Of a stretch of DNA of 64,000 nucleotides, positions 25,555-33,436 are shown in pieces. The notes beneath the pieces are model-generated. The model saw nothing but the letters and a program-made list of their open reading frames with translations, did not search any database and had not been told where the DNA came from. The position numbers were made by a program, and so were the translations under genes. The DNA lies in contig JAAVZR010000030.1 in assembly GCA_022791755.1 (NCBI GenBank), forward strand, positions 1-64,000, written 5' to 3'. Each line of letters begins with the position of its first letter. Position 1 is the first letter of the stretch. This stretch comes from Lachnospiraceae bacterium (lineage in GTDB: Bacteria > Bacillota > Clostridia > Lachnospirales > Lachnospiraceae).

Positions 25555-27807
25555 TTATGAATTTTCGCTGATATAAAGCTGTACGCGGCTCTGTATGATA
25601 TCCACCACCTCGGAAACCGATTTCTGCCCGGCGAAGTAGGAGGCGGCTTCCTCACTGATGATATCCATGATTTCAGAATCCGCATGGATGCTGCCGCGGG
25701 AGGACAGGATGATTTTTCTGACCGCGTCCACCTGTTCCTGCGTGGCCGGCCGGGATGCATACATGGAGCCCCCGTCGCTGAAGATCACTGCGCTCATCAT
25801 TTCGTTTTCTTCCATGGATCTGGCAAGTACCTTTTCCAGAGCCTCGCTGCGGATCGGGAAGCCAAAGCTTATGCTCTCCTGATTTTCCTCGCTCAAGAGC
25901 ATGGAGATAAAGGCCCAGGCGCCTTCCTTTTGCTGTGATTTTTCGGAGATGCCGATCCCCTGGGAGGGCCGGAGGCGGGATCCCTGTGCGCCGTCTGCGG
26001 TGGGGTATCCGATACAGGTTATGGGCTCATTATAGAGGAACTGCTGGTATTGATAATCCTGCACCGAGTGCATGGACATGCTGGATAACAGCAGCCTTCC
26101 CTCGGAAAGCTTTTCCTGTATATTGGCGGTCCTTTCGCCGGTTTCGACAGTTTCCTGAGAAGGGAATTGGTTCACAAACTCCAAAAGCTCGCTAAATTCA
26201 GCCGAATCGAAGGAACATTCACCCTTTTCCGGATCCACGAAGCCGTCGAGACCGCCGGAAAGTAAAAGCGATAAGAGATATTCCTTGCTGGCAGACTCCA
26301 GAAGCTCGGTGCCGGCCGGACGGGAGGCCATGAGCTCCTTTACATCCTGGATAGTCCATCCGTCTCGCTGTCCCAGATCCGCCGCCTTCCCCACTAACGT
26401 GGAAATCCCAAAAGAGGGGGCGATTCCATAGAGCTTTCCGTCCCGTTCATAGACAGACACAACGTTTTCGATCAGGTCCTCCCGGTTCAGTGTACCGTCC
26501 TGCTCCAGGAAGGGGGTCAGATCCGTCAGAATCCCCTTAGCAATAAAGTTATCTACATAGATGCCGCTGTCGCCCAGGTCGATGAGATCCGGCGGATTGC
26601 CGGAGATGATATCCGCGTTCAGCTGGCTCAGACCGGTCTGGTAATCTTCGTTCCCATATTCCTTTACCTGGATTCTCCAGTTGGGGTTTGTCTTATTAAA
26701 CTGAATGATCTTTGTGCGTAAATCATAATCCAAAAACATGGTGGCATAGGTCAGGACAGTCTTCTGAACGGCCTCGGAAGCCGGGATCCGGCTGAGATAG
26801 ACGGCCTCTGCCTGTCCTTTATCCTGCTCGTAATCGTACCGAGAGACGATGGCCAGAATCCTTCCGTCTGCCGTCCGGACAAACGCCTGCATCTGACTGG
26901 CGTCGATATCGCAGTCCAGCCAGTTTAAGAGCGGCTCGGCGGACTGCTTCTCCATATCGTAGTGATAGAGGGAGTTACCGTTGCTGATCAGAAATCCATT
27001 GTCGGCGTCGGCCCTCAGAAGGACGTCTCCGCTTCCGCCGGGGACTCCCTTATAGCCGGTTCCGTAGCTCCTCTGTGCCATATCGATCTGCTGAAGCATG
27101 CAGGAGTTGCCGGACCCGTCAGAATCGTAGACCATCCGGTATACCTGACCGTCCGGGCCGGTGCACAGTCCTAAGGTCCAGGAAGAATCGCTCAGCTCAA
27201 AGAGCTGTTTTCCCTGATTGTCCAGCACCAGAAGCTTCTCTTCCATTCCGTTTATCAGAATACAGATATTGCCGTCCCGGCCGACTGCCATATACTGAGG
27301 GAAGCTGGTCATGACATCCTGGGATTCTTCTCCTGCGATGAGACTGGTGAGATCCTGCCGGAAGCTTTCTGCACCGTTATCATCAAAGCCGGCCAGAAAG
27401 AAGGATTGCCGAGCCAATGTCTCGTCCCAGACGCTGGTCAGGGCCCAGAGGGTTCCATCCTGGCCGGGCGCCAGACACTGGATCTCTTCTTCCGGAGACA
27501 GGGCGATGGGCAGCGGCGTTTTTTCCAGCGTATCCAGATCCAGACTCATGAGGCTGGACTGGTTCTCGCCGTCGGAGCCTGCCCGCCAGTCCCTGTAATA
27601 GAGCTTTCCGCCGTCTATGGCCAGGATCTTCATGAAAGAAATGCCGTCCAGGGTCTTATATTCCGGCGTATAGACAAAATCGCTGCCGCCGGTATTTTTG
27701 CCGTTTTCTCCCGCGTCCCTGCCGTCGCCGCAGCCGGCGACAGGGATTACCAGACACAGGCACATAAAGATGGCCAGAAGACGTTTGCAGGTGTTTTGAA
27801 TATTCAT
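25555..27807 (-). CDS. Large extracellular solute-binding lipoprotein, orphan paralog
   Basis: A 750-residue lipoprotein (lipobox VAGC, Cys26). Residues about 45-335 form the repeat-like N-terminal region with phrases such as GGKLYYRDW and GRDGNICILI. The solute-binding domain starts near 345 (KTVLTYATMFLDYDLRTKII) and ends with the shared block GQKSVSEVVDIIQSRVQLY. It is more similar to the 734-residue paralog than to the 870-residue one. No permease or ATPase gene is beside it, and promoter and terminator show it is transcribed alone. It may feed the permeases of 22198-24071 or act as a sensor; both are inferences. Confidence 0.88.
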   Translation of the reverse strand: MNIQNTCKRLLAIFMCLCLVIPVAGCGDGRDAGENGKNTGGSDFVYTPEYKTLDGISFMKILAIDGGKLYYRDWRAGSDGENQSSLMSLDLDTLEKTPLPIALSPEEEIQCLAPGQDGTLWALTSVWDETLARQSFFLAGFDDNGAESFRQDLTSLIAGEESQDVMTSFPQYMAVGRDGNICILINGMEEKLLVLDNQGKQLFELSDSSWTLGLCTGPDGQVYRMVYDSDGSGNSCMLQQIDMAQRSYGTGYKGVPGGSGDVLLRADADNGFLISNGNSLYHYDMEKQSAEPLLNWLDCDIDASQMQAFVRTADGRILAIVSRYDYEQDKGQAEAVYLSRIPASEAVQKTVLTYATMFLDYDLRTKIIQFNKTNPNWRIQVKEYGNEDYQTGLSQLNADIISGNPPDLIDLGDSGIYVDNFIAKGILTDLTPFLEQDGTLNREDLIENVVSVYERDGKLYGIAPSFGISTLVGKAADLGQRDGWTIQDVKELMASRPAGTELLESASKEYLLSLLLSGGLDGFVDPEKGECSFDSAEFSELLEFVNQFPSQETVETGERTANIQEKLSEGRLLLSSMSMHSVQDYQYQQFLYNEPITCIGYPTADGAQGSRLRPSQGIGISEKSQQKEGAWAFISMLLSEENQESISFGFPIRSEALEKVLARSMEENEMMSAVIFSDGGSMYASRPATQEQVDAVRKIILSSRGSIHADSEIMDIISEEAASYFAGQKSVSEVVDIIQSRVQLYISENS

Positions 27808-27858
27808 TCAATGTCCTCCTCGAATGATGAATTAAGAAAAAAGGAGTCATGCATGACA

Positions 27859-27875
27859 TGTAAGCGCTGATAACA
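27859..27875. promoter_or_regulatory. LacI-type/cre-like operator candidate at the +1 region
   Basis: TGTAAGCGCTGATAACA (plus strand) directly follows TATAAT on the minus strand. TGTAAGCGCT is the usual left half of CcpA/LacI-family sites, while the right half departs from the consensus, and only 5 of 8 symmetric positions match. Placement over the transcription start would suit repression. No regulator gene is nearby. Confidence 0.35.
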
Positions 27876-27916
27876 TTATAACGGCGGCGTCGGGAAAGTG
27901 TTTTACTTTTTTCATA
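27875..27916 (-). promoter_or_regulatory. Promoter of the 750-residue lipoprotein gene with shared 18-bp box
   Basis: TATAAT (27875-27880, minus strand) is preceded, 18 bp away, by TATGAAAAAAGTAAAACA (27899-27916), matching the box TAWGRAAAANNTAAARMM seen before the other two lipoprotein units. There is no -35 consensus in the spacer. Confidence 0.65.
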
Positions 27917-27961
27917 AAAATCTGTTTCAAAAATGTGTTTTTTCTGAGGTGGATGATATAT

Positions 27962-27999
27962 AAAAAGACCCGATATGGCGTTGCGTCCGCCATACCGGG
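27962..27999 (-). terminator. Intrinsic terminator after upp
   Basis: CCCGATATGGCG (27969-27980) and CGCCATACCGGG (27988-27999) form a 12-position stem with one A-C mismatch and a 7-nt loop, followed on the minus strand by TCTTTTTATA. It lies 30 bp after the upp stop. Confidence 0.9.
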
Positions 28000-28029
28000 C
28001 TATTCTGTCTTTCCATCGGACAGATTCCG

Positions 28030-28665
28030 TTATTTGGTTCCAAAGATGCGGTCGCCGGCATCTCCCAGACCGGGGCAGATATAGGCGTCCTCATTGAGCT
28101 CCCGGTCCAGATGCCCCACATAAATCTGAATGTCGGGGTGGGCCGCCTGAAGCCTCTCCAGGCCCTCGGGAGCGGCGATAATACACATGAATTTGATTTT
28201 CCTTCCGCCGTGCCGTTTGATAAAATCCACAGCCGCGATGGCGGAGCCGCCGGTGGCTAACATCGGGTCCAGAGTGACGATGGTGCGCAGCTCGATGGGA
28301 TCCGGCAGCTTACAATAATATTCGTGAGGCTCGTGGGTATCGTGATCGCGATACAGACCGATGTGTCCCACCTTCGCAGAAGGAACCAGAGCAAGGATTC
28401 CGTTTACCATTCCCAGGCCGGCCCGCAGAATCGGGACGATGGCCAGCTTTTTGCCGGCGATCATGGGGGTCATGCAGGTCTCGATGGGGGTCGTAACCTC
28501 CACCTCCTCCAGCGGCAGATCCCGAAGGGCTTCATAGCCCATCAAAGTGGCGATTTCCTCGATCAGCTTACGGAATTCATTCGTACCGGTCCGTTGATCG
28601 CGCAGCATGGAAATCTTGTGTTGGATCAAGGGATGCGTCATAATCGTTACGTTGCTTTCCTTCAT
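28030..28665 (-). CDS. upp: Uracil phosphoribosyltransferase
   Basis: This salvage enzyme converts uracil and PRPP to UMP. The protein of 211 residues starts at ATG 28665 ([18 protein letters not shown]), which gives the standard family length; the longer frame begins within the promoter. The PRPP-binding loop appears as [13 protein letters not shown] near 128-140, and [16 protein letters not shown] closes the protein as usual. The upstream region has a promoter that points away from a tRNA-Leu gene, and a terminator follows it, so it is monocistronic. Confidence 0.96.
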   Translation of the reverse strand: MKESNVTIMTHPLIQHKISMLRDQRTGTNEFRKLIEEIATLMGYEALRDLPLEEVEVTTPIETCMTPMIAGKKLAIVPILRAGLGMVNGILALVPSAKVGHIGLYRDHDTHEPHEYYCKLPDPIELRTIVTLDPMLATGGSAIAAVDFIKRHGGRKIKFMCIIAAPEGLERLQAAHPDIQIYVGHLDRELNEDAYICPGLGDAGDRIFGTK

Positions 28666-28702
28666 AATGGGATACCATCCTTTGTCAGATTTTCTACTGA
28701 AG

Positions 28703-28731
28703 ATTATAGACAGTTTTCCCGGCGAATGCAA
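28703..28731 (-). promoter_or_regulatory. Promoter of upp, TTGCAT-17-TATAAT
   Basis: On the minus strand TTGCAT (28726-28731) is 17 bp before TATAAT (28703-28708). The divergent tRNA promoter uses the same TTGCAT hexamer, so the two -35 elements are mirror images 20 bp apart. Confidence 0.7.
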
Positions 28732-28751
28732 TCTTTATTTGAAAATTATGC

Positions 28752-28780
28752 TTGCATTCAAAAAAAAAATGTGATAGAAT
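28752..28780 (+). promoter_or_regulatory. Promoter of tRNA-Leu, TTGCAT-17-TAGAAT
   Basis: TTGCAT (28752-28757) and TAGAAT (28775-28780) are 17 bp apart, with an A-tract in the spacer. Transcription would begin just before the tRNA at 28792. Confidence 0.7.
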
Positions 28781-28791
28781 GCAACTTGTGA

Positions 28792-28874
28792 GCCGGTGTG
28801 TCGGAATGGCAGACGAGGCAGACTCAAAATCTGTTGTGGGCAACCACGTATGGGTTCAAGTCCCATCACCGGCA
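28792..28874 (+). tRNA. tRNA-Leu (anticodon CAA)
   Basis: An 83-nt tRNA. The acceptor arms GCCGGTG and CACCGGC pair perfectly, followed by discriminator A (28874). The anticodon loop CTCAAAA is closed by GCAGA/TCTGT, giving CAA, which reads the UUG codon. The long variable arm and the GGTTCAAGTCCC T-arm fit a class II leucine tRNA. CCA is not encoded. It is alone, with its own promoter and terminator. Confidence 0.96.
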
Positions 28875-28888
28875 TGAGATCTTCGGAG

Positions 28889-28932
28889 CTCGCAAGCTCT
28901 TCCATATCAGGGGAGTTTGCGGGTTTTCTTTT
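28889..28932 (+). terminator. Intrinsic terminator after tRNA-Leu
   Basis: CTCGCAAGCTCTTC (28889-28902) pairs with GGGGAGTTTGCGGG (28910-28923) over 14 positions, several of them G-U, with a 7-nt loop, followed by TTTTCTTTT. Confidence 0.8.
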
Positions 28933-28935
28933 GTT

Positions 28936-29076
28936 CTAACAGCGACAGAACAGATTATATCCGGCGATCACCAGCAGCACCGCCAGTAAAATCACAGACA
29001 GACGGGTAGGCAGGATACATTTGATTATCATGCCCACACCTACCCAAAATAAAATAAATCCAATTAGCCGGTTCAT
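28936..29076 (-). CDS. Small membrane protein, 46 residues
   Basis: An ORF of 46 codons plus stop, MNRLIGFILFWVGVGMIIKC and then about 26 residues ending LLVIAGYNLFCRC. It has two hydrophobic segments (about 3-21 and 26-42) separated by a short polar turn, suggesting a two-pass membrane peptide. GAGAGG and AGGGA lie just upstream of ATG 29076. Its frame, membrane character and position between the GerW-family gene and tRNA-Leu look real. A function is not known to me; similar very short proteins seem to occur in clostridial genomes. Confidence 0.7.
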   Translation of the reverse strand: MNRLIGFILFWVGVGMIIKCILPTRLSVILLAVLLVIAGYNLFCRC

Positions 29077-29143
29077 GTATCCCTGCCTCTCGGTTTTTGT
29101 TACATATTATGCGGAGGGACAGGGGATTATTACTGCCAAAAAG

Positions 29144-29605
29144 CTATTCCTTCTCTTCTCCATCCAGGATGGCGTCGGCGGTGGCTTTGGCGGCGTCGCC
29201 GGCCAGATCTACGGCAGCGTCCACCACCTCCTGGGCAAGCGGCTCTCCTTCGCCGGAGTCCTTTCCTTTGCCGGTAAATTTACTGATGATGCCGGGAGCC
29301 ATATTTACCAGACGGCTGACCAGATCTTCCTTCTCGCCGGTGCGGATCAGATTGGTGCTGCCGTCCTTGCCGATAATCAGTACGGCGCTGGGTATAATCT
29401 TACCGCCCAGACCGCCGCCGTCGTTGCTTTTACCGTTTCCCGTAAAAGCGCCGGCGCCGATGCCAAAGGATACGTCTGCCAGCGGCACGATGGTCACATC
29501 GCCCAGCTTCTGGGCCTCTCCCACCACGGTCTTGGTGGTCACAAAGCTGTCCATGCCCTTAAACAGGGCGTCCACAGTCGCGTTGAAATTACTCTTGTCA
29601 GCCAT
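29144..29605 (-). CDS. GerW family sporulation protein (YtfJ-like)
   Basis: A 153-residue protein of the YtfJ/GerW family. The conserved region GDVTIVPLADVSFGIGAGAF followed by a Gly-rich stretch (GGGLGGKI) is characteristic. In Bacillus, GerW is a spore protein needed for germination with some nutrients, so this gene points to a spore-forming host. The start at 29605 follows CAGGAGG. The small membrane protein lies 67 bp downstream and the DUF2953 gene 101 bp upstream, as often found in clostridia. Confidence 0.92.
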   Translation of the reverse strand: MADKSNFNATVDALFKGMDSFVTTKTVVGEAQKLGDVTIVPLADVSFGIGAGAFTGNGKSNDGGGLGGKIIPSAVLIIGKDGSTNLIRTGEKEDLVSRLVNMAPGIISKFTGKGKDSGEGEPLAQEVVDAAVDLAGDAAKATADAILDGEEKE

Positions 29606-29706
29606 TTTTATTCCTCCTGAATATTATCCTGCTATTGCCTGTTACATTGTGTCTCGGTTCTCATATCTCATTGCTGCCGTCTCTTTGTATGCCGCTCTTT
29701 ACCGTC

Positions 29707-30603
29707 TCAGGACGACATCCTGCGAAAGTTTCGCAGTGTTCTGCGAAAACGGGAGTCTAAAAGGATCCGTCCTCCCAAGATCAGTAAAGACACGGCCCGA
29801 ATCCGCCCTTTCAGATAGAAATCGCCCTCCAGACAGAATCCGGTAAATACCGGTACGACGGAGATATTTTTGCGGTAAAACAAGGGCATCATGCTGATGA
29901 ATCCGGTCGCTTTGCCTGTCAGGGACGGATCGTCAAAGCCAAAACGGCCATGGACCCGCACGGTTCCCGGAAGAATGTGACGAAACAGGCGTTTCATCTG
30001 CTTTTTAAGCAGCGAAAAGGTTTGCTTTACTTCCTCGGATTTGAGAAATTCCAGCCACACGGCCGCCCTGTGCTTCATCTGACGGATTTGGCCGGTCAGA
30101 GCCCCGCATTTTTTTCGGATCCGTCCGGGGAAGGACAGAATTCGTTTCCATTTTTCCCGGAGAATTCGGTGCTTATTCCGGGGCCGGACGGTATCTTGGG
30201 TGTCTGGCGGCGGTTCTTCCCGGTCATCCCCGGATATCACAGATGGCAGAGCGCCGCCTGTGTTTAGCGGCTCGTCCGGTATCTCCTGCGTGATCTCCTC
30301 CAGCGTTTCTTTTACCGCTTCTTTCGTCTCCTTTACGGCAGCCTTCTTTCGTCTCAGCGGGATCCCCAGAAGCCGTACGGTCACGAAAAAGTCTTTTTCA
30401 TAGCCGAAGGTTACGGAGACGGCGGACAGAAGCCAGCTGACCTTTCCCCTGACGGACACTTCCCTGCGGGCAGCGCTGCCGCTGCCCGAAAAGCGATAGC
30501 GAAGGGGCACAAACAGAAGAAGCATGAGCATCACAAAAAGCAGTCCAAACAGCACTGCCACGATAATTCCCGCGATCTTCAGAATCAGCAAAATGATATG
30601 CAT
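29707..30603 (-). CDS. DUF2953 domain-containing membrane protein
   Basis: A protein of about 298 residues, with a strongly hydrophobic N-terminal membrane segment (MHIILLILKIAGIIVAVLFG) and a C-terminal DUF2953 domain (FSLLKKQMKRLFRHILPGTV at about 197-216, then FGFDDPSLTGKATGF at about 222-236). The family often neighbours GerW/YtfJ in clostridia, which hints at a sporulation role, but its function is not established. The start may be ATG 30603 or an in-frame GTG at 30609 that overlaps the previous stop; I prefer the ATG. Confidence 0.85.
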   Translation of the reverse strand: MHIILLILKIAGIIVAVLFGLLFVMLMLLLFVPLRYRFSGSGSAARREVSVRGKVSWLLSAVSVTFGYEKDFFVTVRLLGIPLRRKKAAVKETKEAVKETLEEITQEIPDEPLNTGGALPSVISGDDREEPPPDTQDTVRPRNKHRILREKWKRILSFPGRIRKKCGALTGQIRQMKHRAAVWLEFLKSEEVKQTFSLLKKQMKRLFRHILPGTVRVHGRFGFDDPSLTGKATGFISMMPLFYRKNISVVPVFTGFCLEGDFYLKGRIRAVSLLILGGRILLDSRFRRTLRNFRRMSS

Positions 30604-30605
30604 AG

Positions 30606-30941
30606 TCACTCTTTCCCGCGCCGGCTGTCATAGAGATCTTCCCTGCTCAGCCGGCCGTGGCAGATATAGGCATCCCTTAAGATCTGTTCGCAGAGGCCGA
30701 AGGCTTCGTTCTTGTCTGCCGCCAGTCCCAGGATGAGCAGAGAGTCCGCCCGGTAATATGCCTGTTTCAGATGGGAGGCCGGTATCAGCTCCATCAGATT
30801 CTTCTCGTTGGCCGGCGCTGCGATGACGTAAAACGTTAATTCCCCGTATCCGGCTTCGGAAAGGCAGCCAAGGAGCCGGCGGTATTCCTTCAGATGTTGT
30901 CTGGCCTTCTGGCCGGTATAGATTGGTTCGCACCACTGCAT
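30606..30941 (-). CDS. Hypothetical protein of 111 residues
   Basis: I do not recognise a family for this protein. It has no signal peptide or membrane segment; it is a mixed, soluble, mildly acidic protein with a hydrophobic middle part (YGELTFYVIAAPANE near 32-46 and ADSLLILGLA near 65-74). Its start ATG 30941 follows GGGAAGAG, and its stop overlaps the region of the DUF2953 start, so the two are likely co-translated. cinA lies 18 bp upstream. Confidence 0.7.
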   Translation of the reverse strand: MQWCEPIYTGQKARQHLKEYRRLLGCLSEAGYGELTFYVIAAPANEKNLMELIPASHLKQAYYRADSLLILGLAADKNEAFGLCEQILRDAYICHGRLSREDLYDSRRGKE

Positions 30942-30959
30942 GACATCTCTTCCCTTTCT

Positions 30960-31511
30960 TCATCGGGCCCGCAGACAGTAATATCCCAGTTGCAGGGCAA
31001 AGGCGGCAGCCTGGCTGCGGATTTCATCCCTGTCTCCTCTCAGATGGTACTCCTGCACCAGGGTACGGCCCCGGTAGAAGCATCCGATATAGACAAGCCC
31101 CACGGGACGTCCCGGCGTTTCGCCGCCGGGTCCTGCCAGCCCGGTCACTGACAGAGCCAGATCGGCCTGTCCCACCCGGGCACATCCCACAGCCATCTGG
31201 GCCGCCGTCCGGGCGCTCACGGCAGTCTCGGTACGCAGAGTATCCGGGTCAACCTGCAATATGCGGATCTTGGCTTCGTCGCAGTAGGTGATGAAACCGT
31301 TTTGAAAGACCTCCGAAGCCCCGGGAACCGAGACGATATGGGAAGCGGTCAGTCCGCCGGTGCAGGATTCCGCGGTGGCCACCGTCTGTCCGATGGTCCG
31401 AAGCGTCCTCACCAGTTCCTCCGCGCTCTTACGGGCAGGAACCATCTCGGAAAATCCCTCCTCACAGGACCAGCAAAACATCCGGTCCTGTTCCTGCTGT
31501 TCTTCTCTCAT
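30960..31511 (-). CDS. CinA family protein (nicotinamide-nucleotide amidohydrolase domain)
   Basis: A 183-residue protein containing only the C-terminal CinA domain, which in the family hydrolyses NMN to nicotinate mononucleotide in pyridine nucleotide recycling. The motif TAESCTGGLTASHI (near 46-59) and SVTGLAGPGG (near 120-129) are present. The larger COG1058 half of full CinA is absent, as in PncC-type proteins. An N-terminal extension of about 25 residues is unusual. It starts 1 bp past pgsA with GGAGG overlapping the pgsA end. Confidence 0.9.
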   Translation of the reverse strand: MREEQQEQDRMFCWSCEEGFSEMVPARKSAEELVRTLRTIGQTVATAESCTGGLTASHIVSVPGASEVFQNGFITYCDEAKIRILQVDPDTLRTETAVSARTAAQMAVGCARVGQADLALSVTGLAGPGGETPGRPVGLVYIGCFYRGRTLVQEYHLRGDRDEIRSQAAAFALQLGYYCLRAR

Positions 31512-31512
31512 A

Positions 31513-32052
31513 TCAGAAGCCTCCCTGACTCAGTACCTGGAAATTCTTTTTGATATAGTCGGCCAGGGACACCACGGTGAGGATCAGGGCAATCCAGTAA
31601 AAGAGATCCGTGGCCAGAGACAGGGCAGGAAGATCCAGAATCAGAAGAATAATCAGGATCATCTGGGAGGTGGTCTTGAATTTGCCCCAGTAGCTGGCAG
31701 CGATGACGATGCCGTTATCCGAGGCGATCAGCCGGAATCCGCTGATGATGAATTCCCTGGCGATGATGATAATCACATACCAGGCCGGGAGCCCGCCGGT
31801 CTGGATCAGACAGATCAGGGCGGAGCAGACGAGAAGCTTGTCGGCCAGAGGATCCATAAATTTACCGAAGTTGGTCACCAGATTATATTTTCTGGCGATT
31901 TTGCCGTCCAGAAGGTCCGTCAGGCTGGCGGCGGCAAAAAGTCCCAGGGCGATATAGCGGGAAGCGCCGCCGGCATAGTCCGTCAGCATGAACCATACGA
32001 AAAACGGAATCATGAGGACCCGCAAAAGAGTCAGCTTATTGGGTAAGTTCAT
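31513..32052 (-). CDS. pgsA: CDP-diacylglycerol-glycerol-3-phosphate 3-phosphatidyltransferase
   Basis: This integral membrane enzyme makes phosphatidylglycerol phosphate. The 179-residue protein carries the CDP-alcohol phosphotransferase signature (DLLDGKIARKYNLVTNFGKFMDPLADK near 46-72, with the Asp residues that bind metal and CDP). Several membrane segments follow. The gene overlaps the end of rimO by 17 bp and is followed after 1 bp by cinA, an order (rimO-pgsA-cinA) common in Firmicutes. Confidence 0.95.
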   Translation of the reverse strand: MNLPNKLTLLRVLMIPFFVWFMLTDYAGGASRYIALGLFAAASLTDLLDGKIARKYNLVTNFGKFMDPLADKLLVCSALICLIQTGGLPAWYVIIIIAREFIISGFRLIASDNGIVIAASYWGKFKTTSQMILIILLILDLPALSLATDLFYWIALILTVVSLADYIKKNFQVLSQGGF

Positions 32053-33373
32053 CTTCGATCTCTCCTATCAAATCATATTCCAGAGCGCCCGTGACCCGGA
32101 CCCGGACAAAGTCGCCTGTCATAAGCTCTTCTGCCGTATGGACAAAAATCAGTCCGTCCACACCGGGGGCATCCATGTAGGTGCGGCCAACATAGGCATT
32201 TTCGTCGGCGATCCTGCCCTCGATCATCACGTCCAGTATCCGCCCCTCCATGGAAGAGCATTTGTCAAAAGCGATCTCCTGCTGTAACTCCATGAGGCTG
32301 TCCCGCCGGCTTTCACGGACTTCATCGGGAATCTGATCCGGCATGGCGGCCGCCGGCGTGTTCTCCTCCTGGCTGTAGGCAAAGACGCCCAGACGATCAA
32401 ACTCGCATTCGTCCACAAAGGCCATGAGCGCCTCATGATCTTCCTGGGTTTCACCGGGAAATCCCGCGATCAGCGTAGTGCGCAGACAGATATCGGGGAT
32501 GGCTTTACGGATGGAGTCGATCTGGCGGATCAGCTCCTCCCGGCAGGTGCGTCGCCCCATTCGCTTTAGTATGGAGTCGCTGGCATGCTGAATGGGCATG
32601 TCGAGATAGTGACAGATCTTCGGCTCCCGCCGGATCACGTCGATGAGCTCTTTCGTAATCTCTTCAGGGTAGCAGTACTGCAAGCGGATCCAGTAGAGGC
32701 CGGGGATCCGGCACAGCCCGGTGAGAAGCTCGGGCAGCGCTTTATGGCCATAGAGATCTGTCCCGTAGAGAGTCGTCTCCTGGGCTACCAGAATCAGCTC
32801 CCGCACGCCGCCGTCTGCCAATTCTCTCGCCTGAGCAAGAAGCTGTTCCATGGAAAAGCTGCGATAGCGCCCCCGCACACCGGGAATCACACAGTAGGTA
32901 CAGTGCCGGTCACAGCCCTCGGCGATCTTTAGGTAGGCATAATGGCCGCCGGTGGTCACCATCCGGCCGGGAAGAAGGTCCATGGGCCGGTCTACGCTCT
33001 CAAAGCGCTCGTAATGCTGCCCTTTCAGCGTCTGTTCCACCATCTCTGTAACGTAGTCGTAGCTGGCTGTCCCCAGAACGCCGTCCAGCTCAGGAATCTC
33101 CTTGCAGATCTCATCCTGATACCGCTCTGCCAGACATCCCGTTGCCAGGAGCACCCGGCAGCGGCCTTTCTTTTTCCAGGAGGCCAGTTCTAAAATCGTG
33201 CGGATGCTTTCCTCCTTGGCATCTCCGATAAAGCAGCAGGTGTTGACAACGATGATCTCTGCCTCCGCCTCATCATCGGTAAATTCATATCCGGCCCGGG
33301 CCAAAAGCCCGGTCATGGATTCGGAATCCACCAGATTTTTATCGCAGCCCAGAGATACAAACAATATTTTCAT
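32036..33373 (-). CDS. rimO: Ribosomal protein uS12 methylthiotransferase RimO
   Basis: This radical-SAM enzyme adds a methylthio group to a conserved Asp of ribosomal protein S12. The start is ATG 33373 (MKILFVSLGCDKNLVDSE, 445 residues) behind GGGAGAG; the longer frame has no site. The UPF0004 domain (about 1-120) contains three Cys for an iron-sulfur cluster. The radical SAM motif is CDRHCTYCVIP near 146-156, and a C-terminal TRAM domain (about 378-445) binds RNA. Confidence 0.96.
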   Translation of the reverse strand: MKILFVSLGCDKNLVDSESMTGLLARAGYEFTDDEAEAEIIVVNTCCFIGDAKEESIRTILELASWKKKGRCRVLLATGCLAERYQDEICKEIPELDGVLGTASYDYVTEMVEQTLKGQHYERFESVDRPMDLLPGRMVTTGGHYAYLKIAEGCDRHCTYCVIPGVRGRYRSFSMEQLLAQARELADGGVRELILVAQETTLYGTDLYGHKALPELLTGLCRIPGLYWIRLQYCYPEEITKELIDVIRREPKICHYLDMPIQHASDSILKRMGRRTCREELIRQIDSIRKAIPDICLRTTLIAGFPGETQEDHEALMAFVDECEFDRLGVFAYSQEENTPAAAMPDQIPDEVRESRRDSLMELQQEIAFDKCSSMEGRILDVMIEGRIADENAYVGRTYMDAPGVDGLIFVHTAEELMTGDFVRVRVTGALEYDLIGEIEDELTQ

Positions 33374-33436
33374 CAGTTCTCTCCCATTATCCGCGCAAAA
33401 AGGCGGCAAAAGGGCCTGTAAGCCCCTTTTGTACCT

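Noticed and set aside
30628-30963. Overlapping minus-strand ORF of 111 codons in another frame
   Set aside because: It overlaps the better-supported ORF 30606-30941, which has a ribosome binding site and fits the operon spacing.
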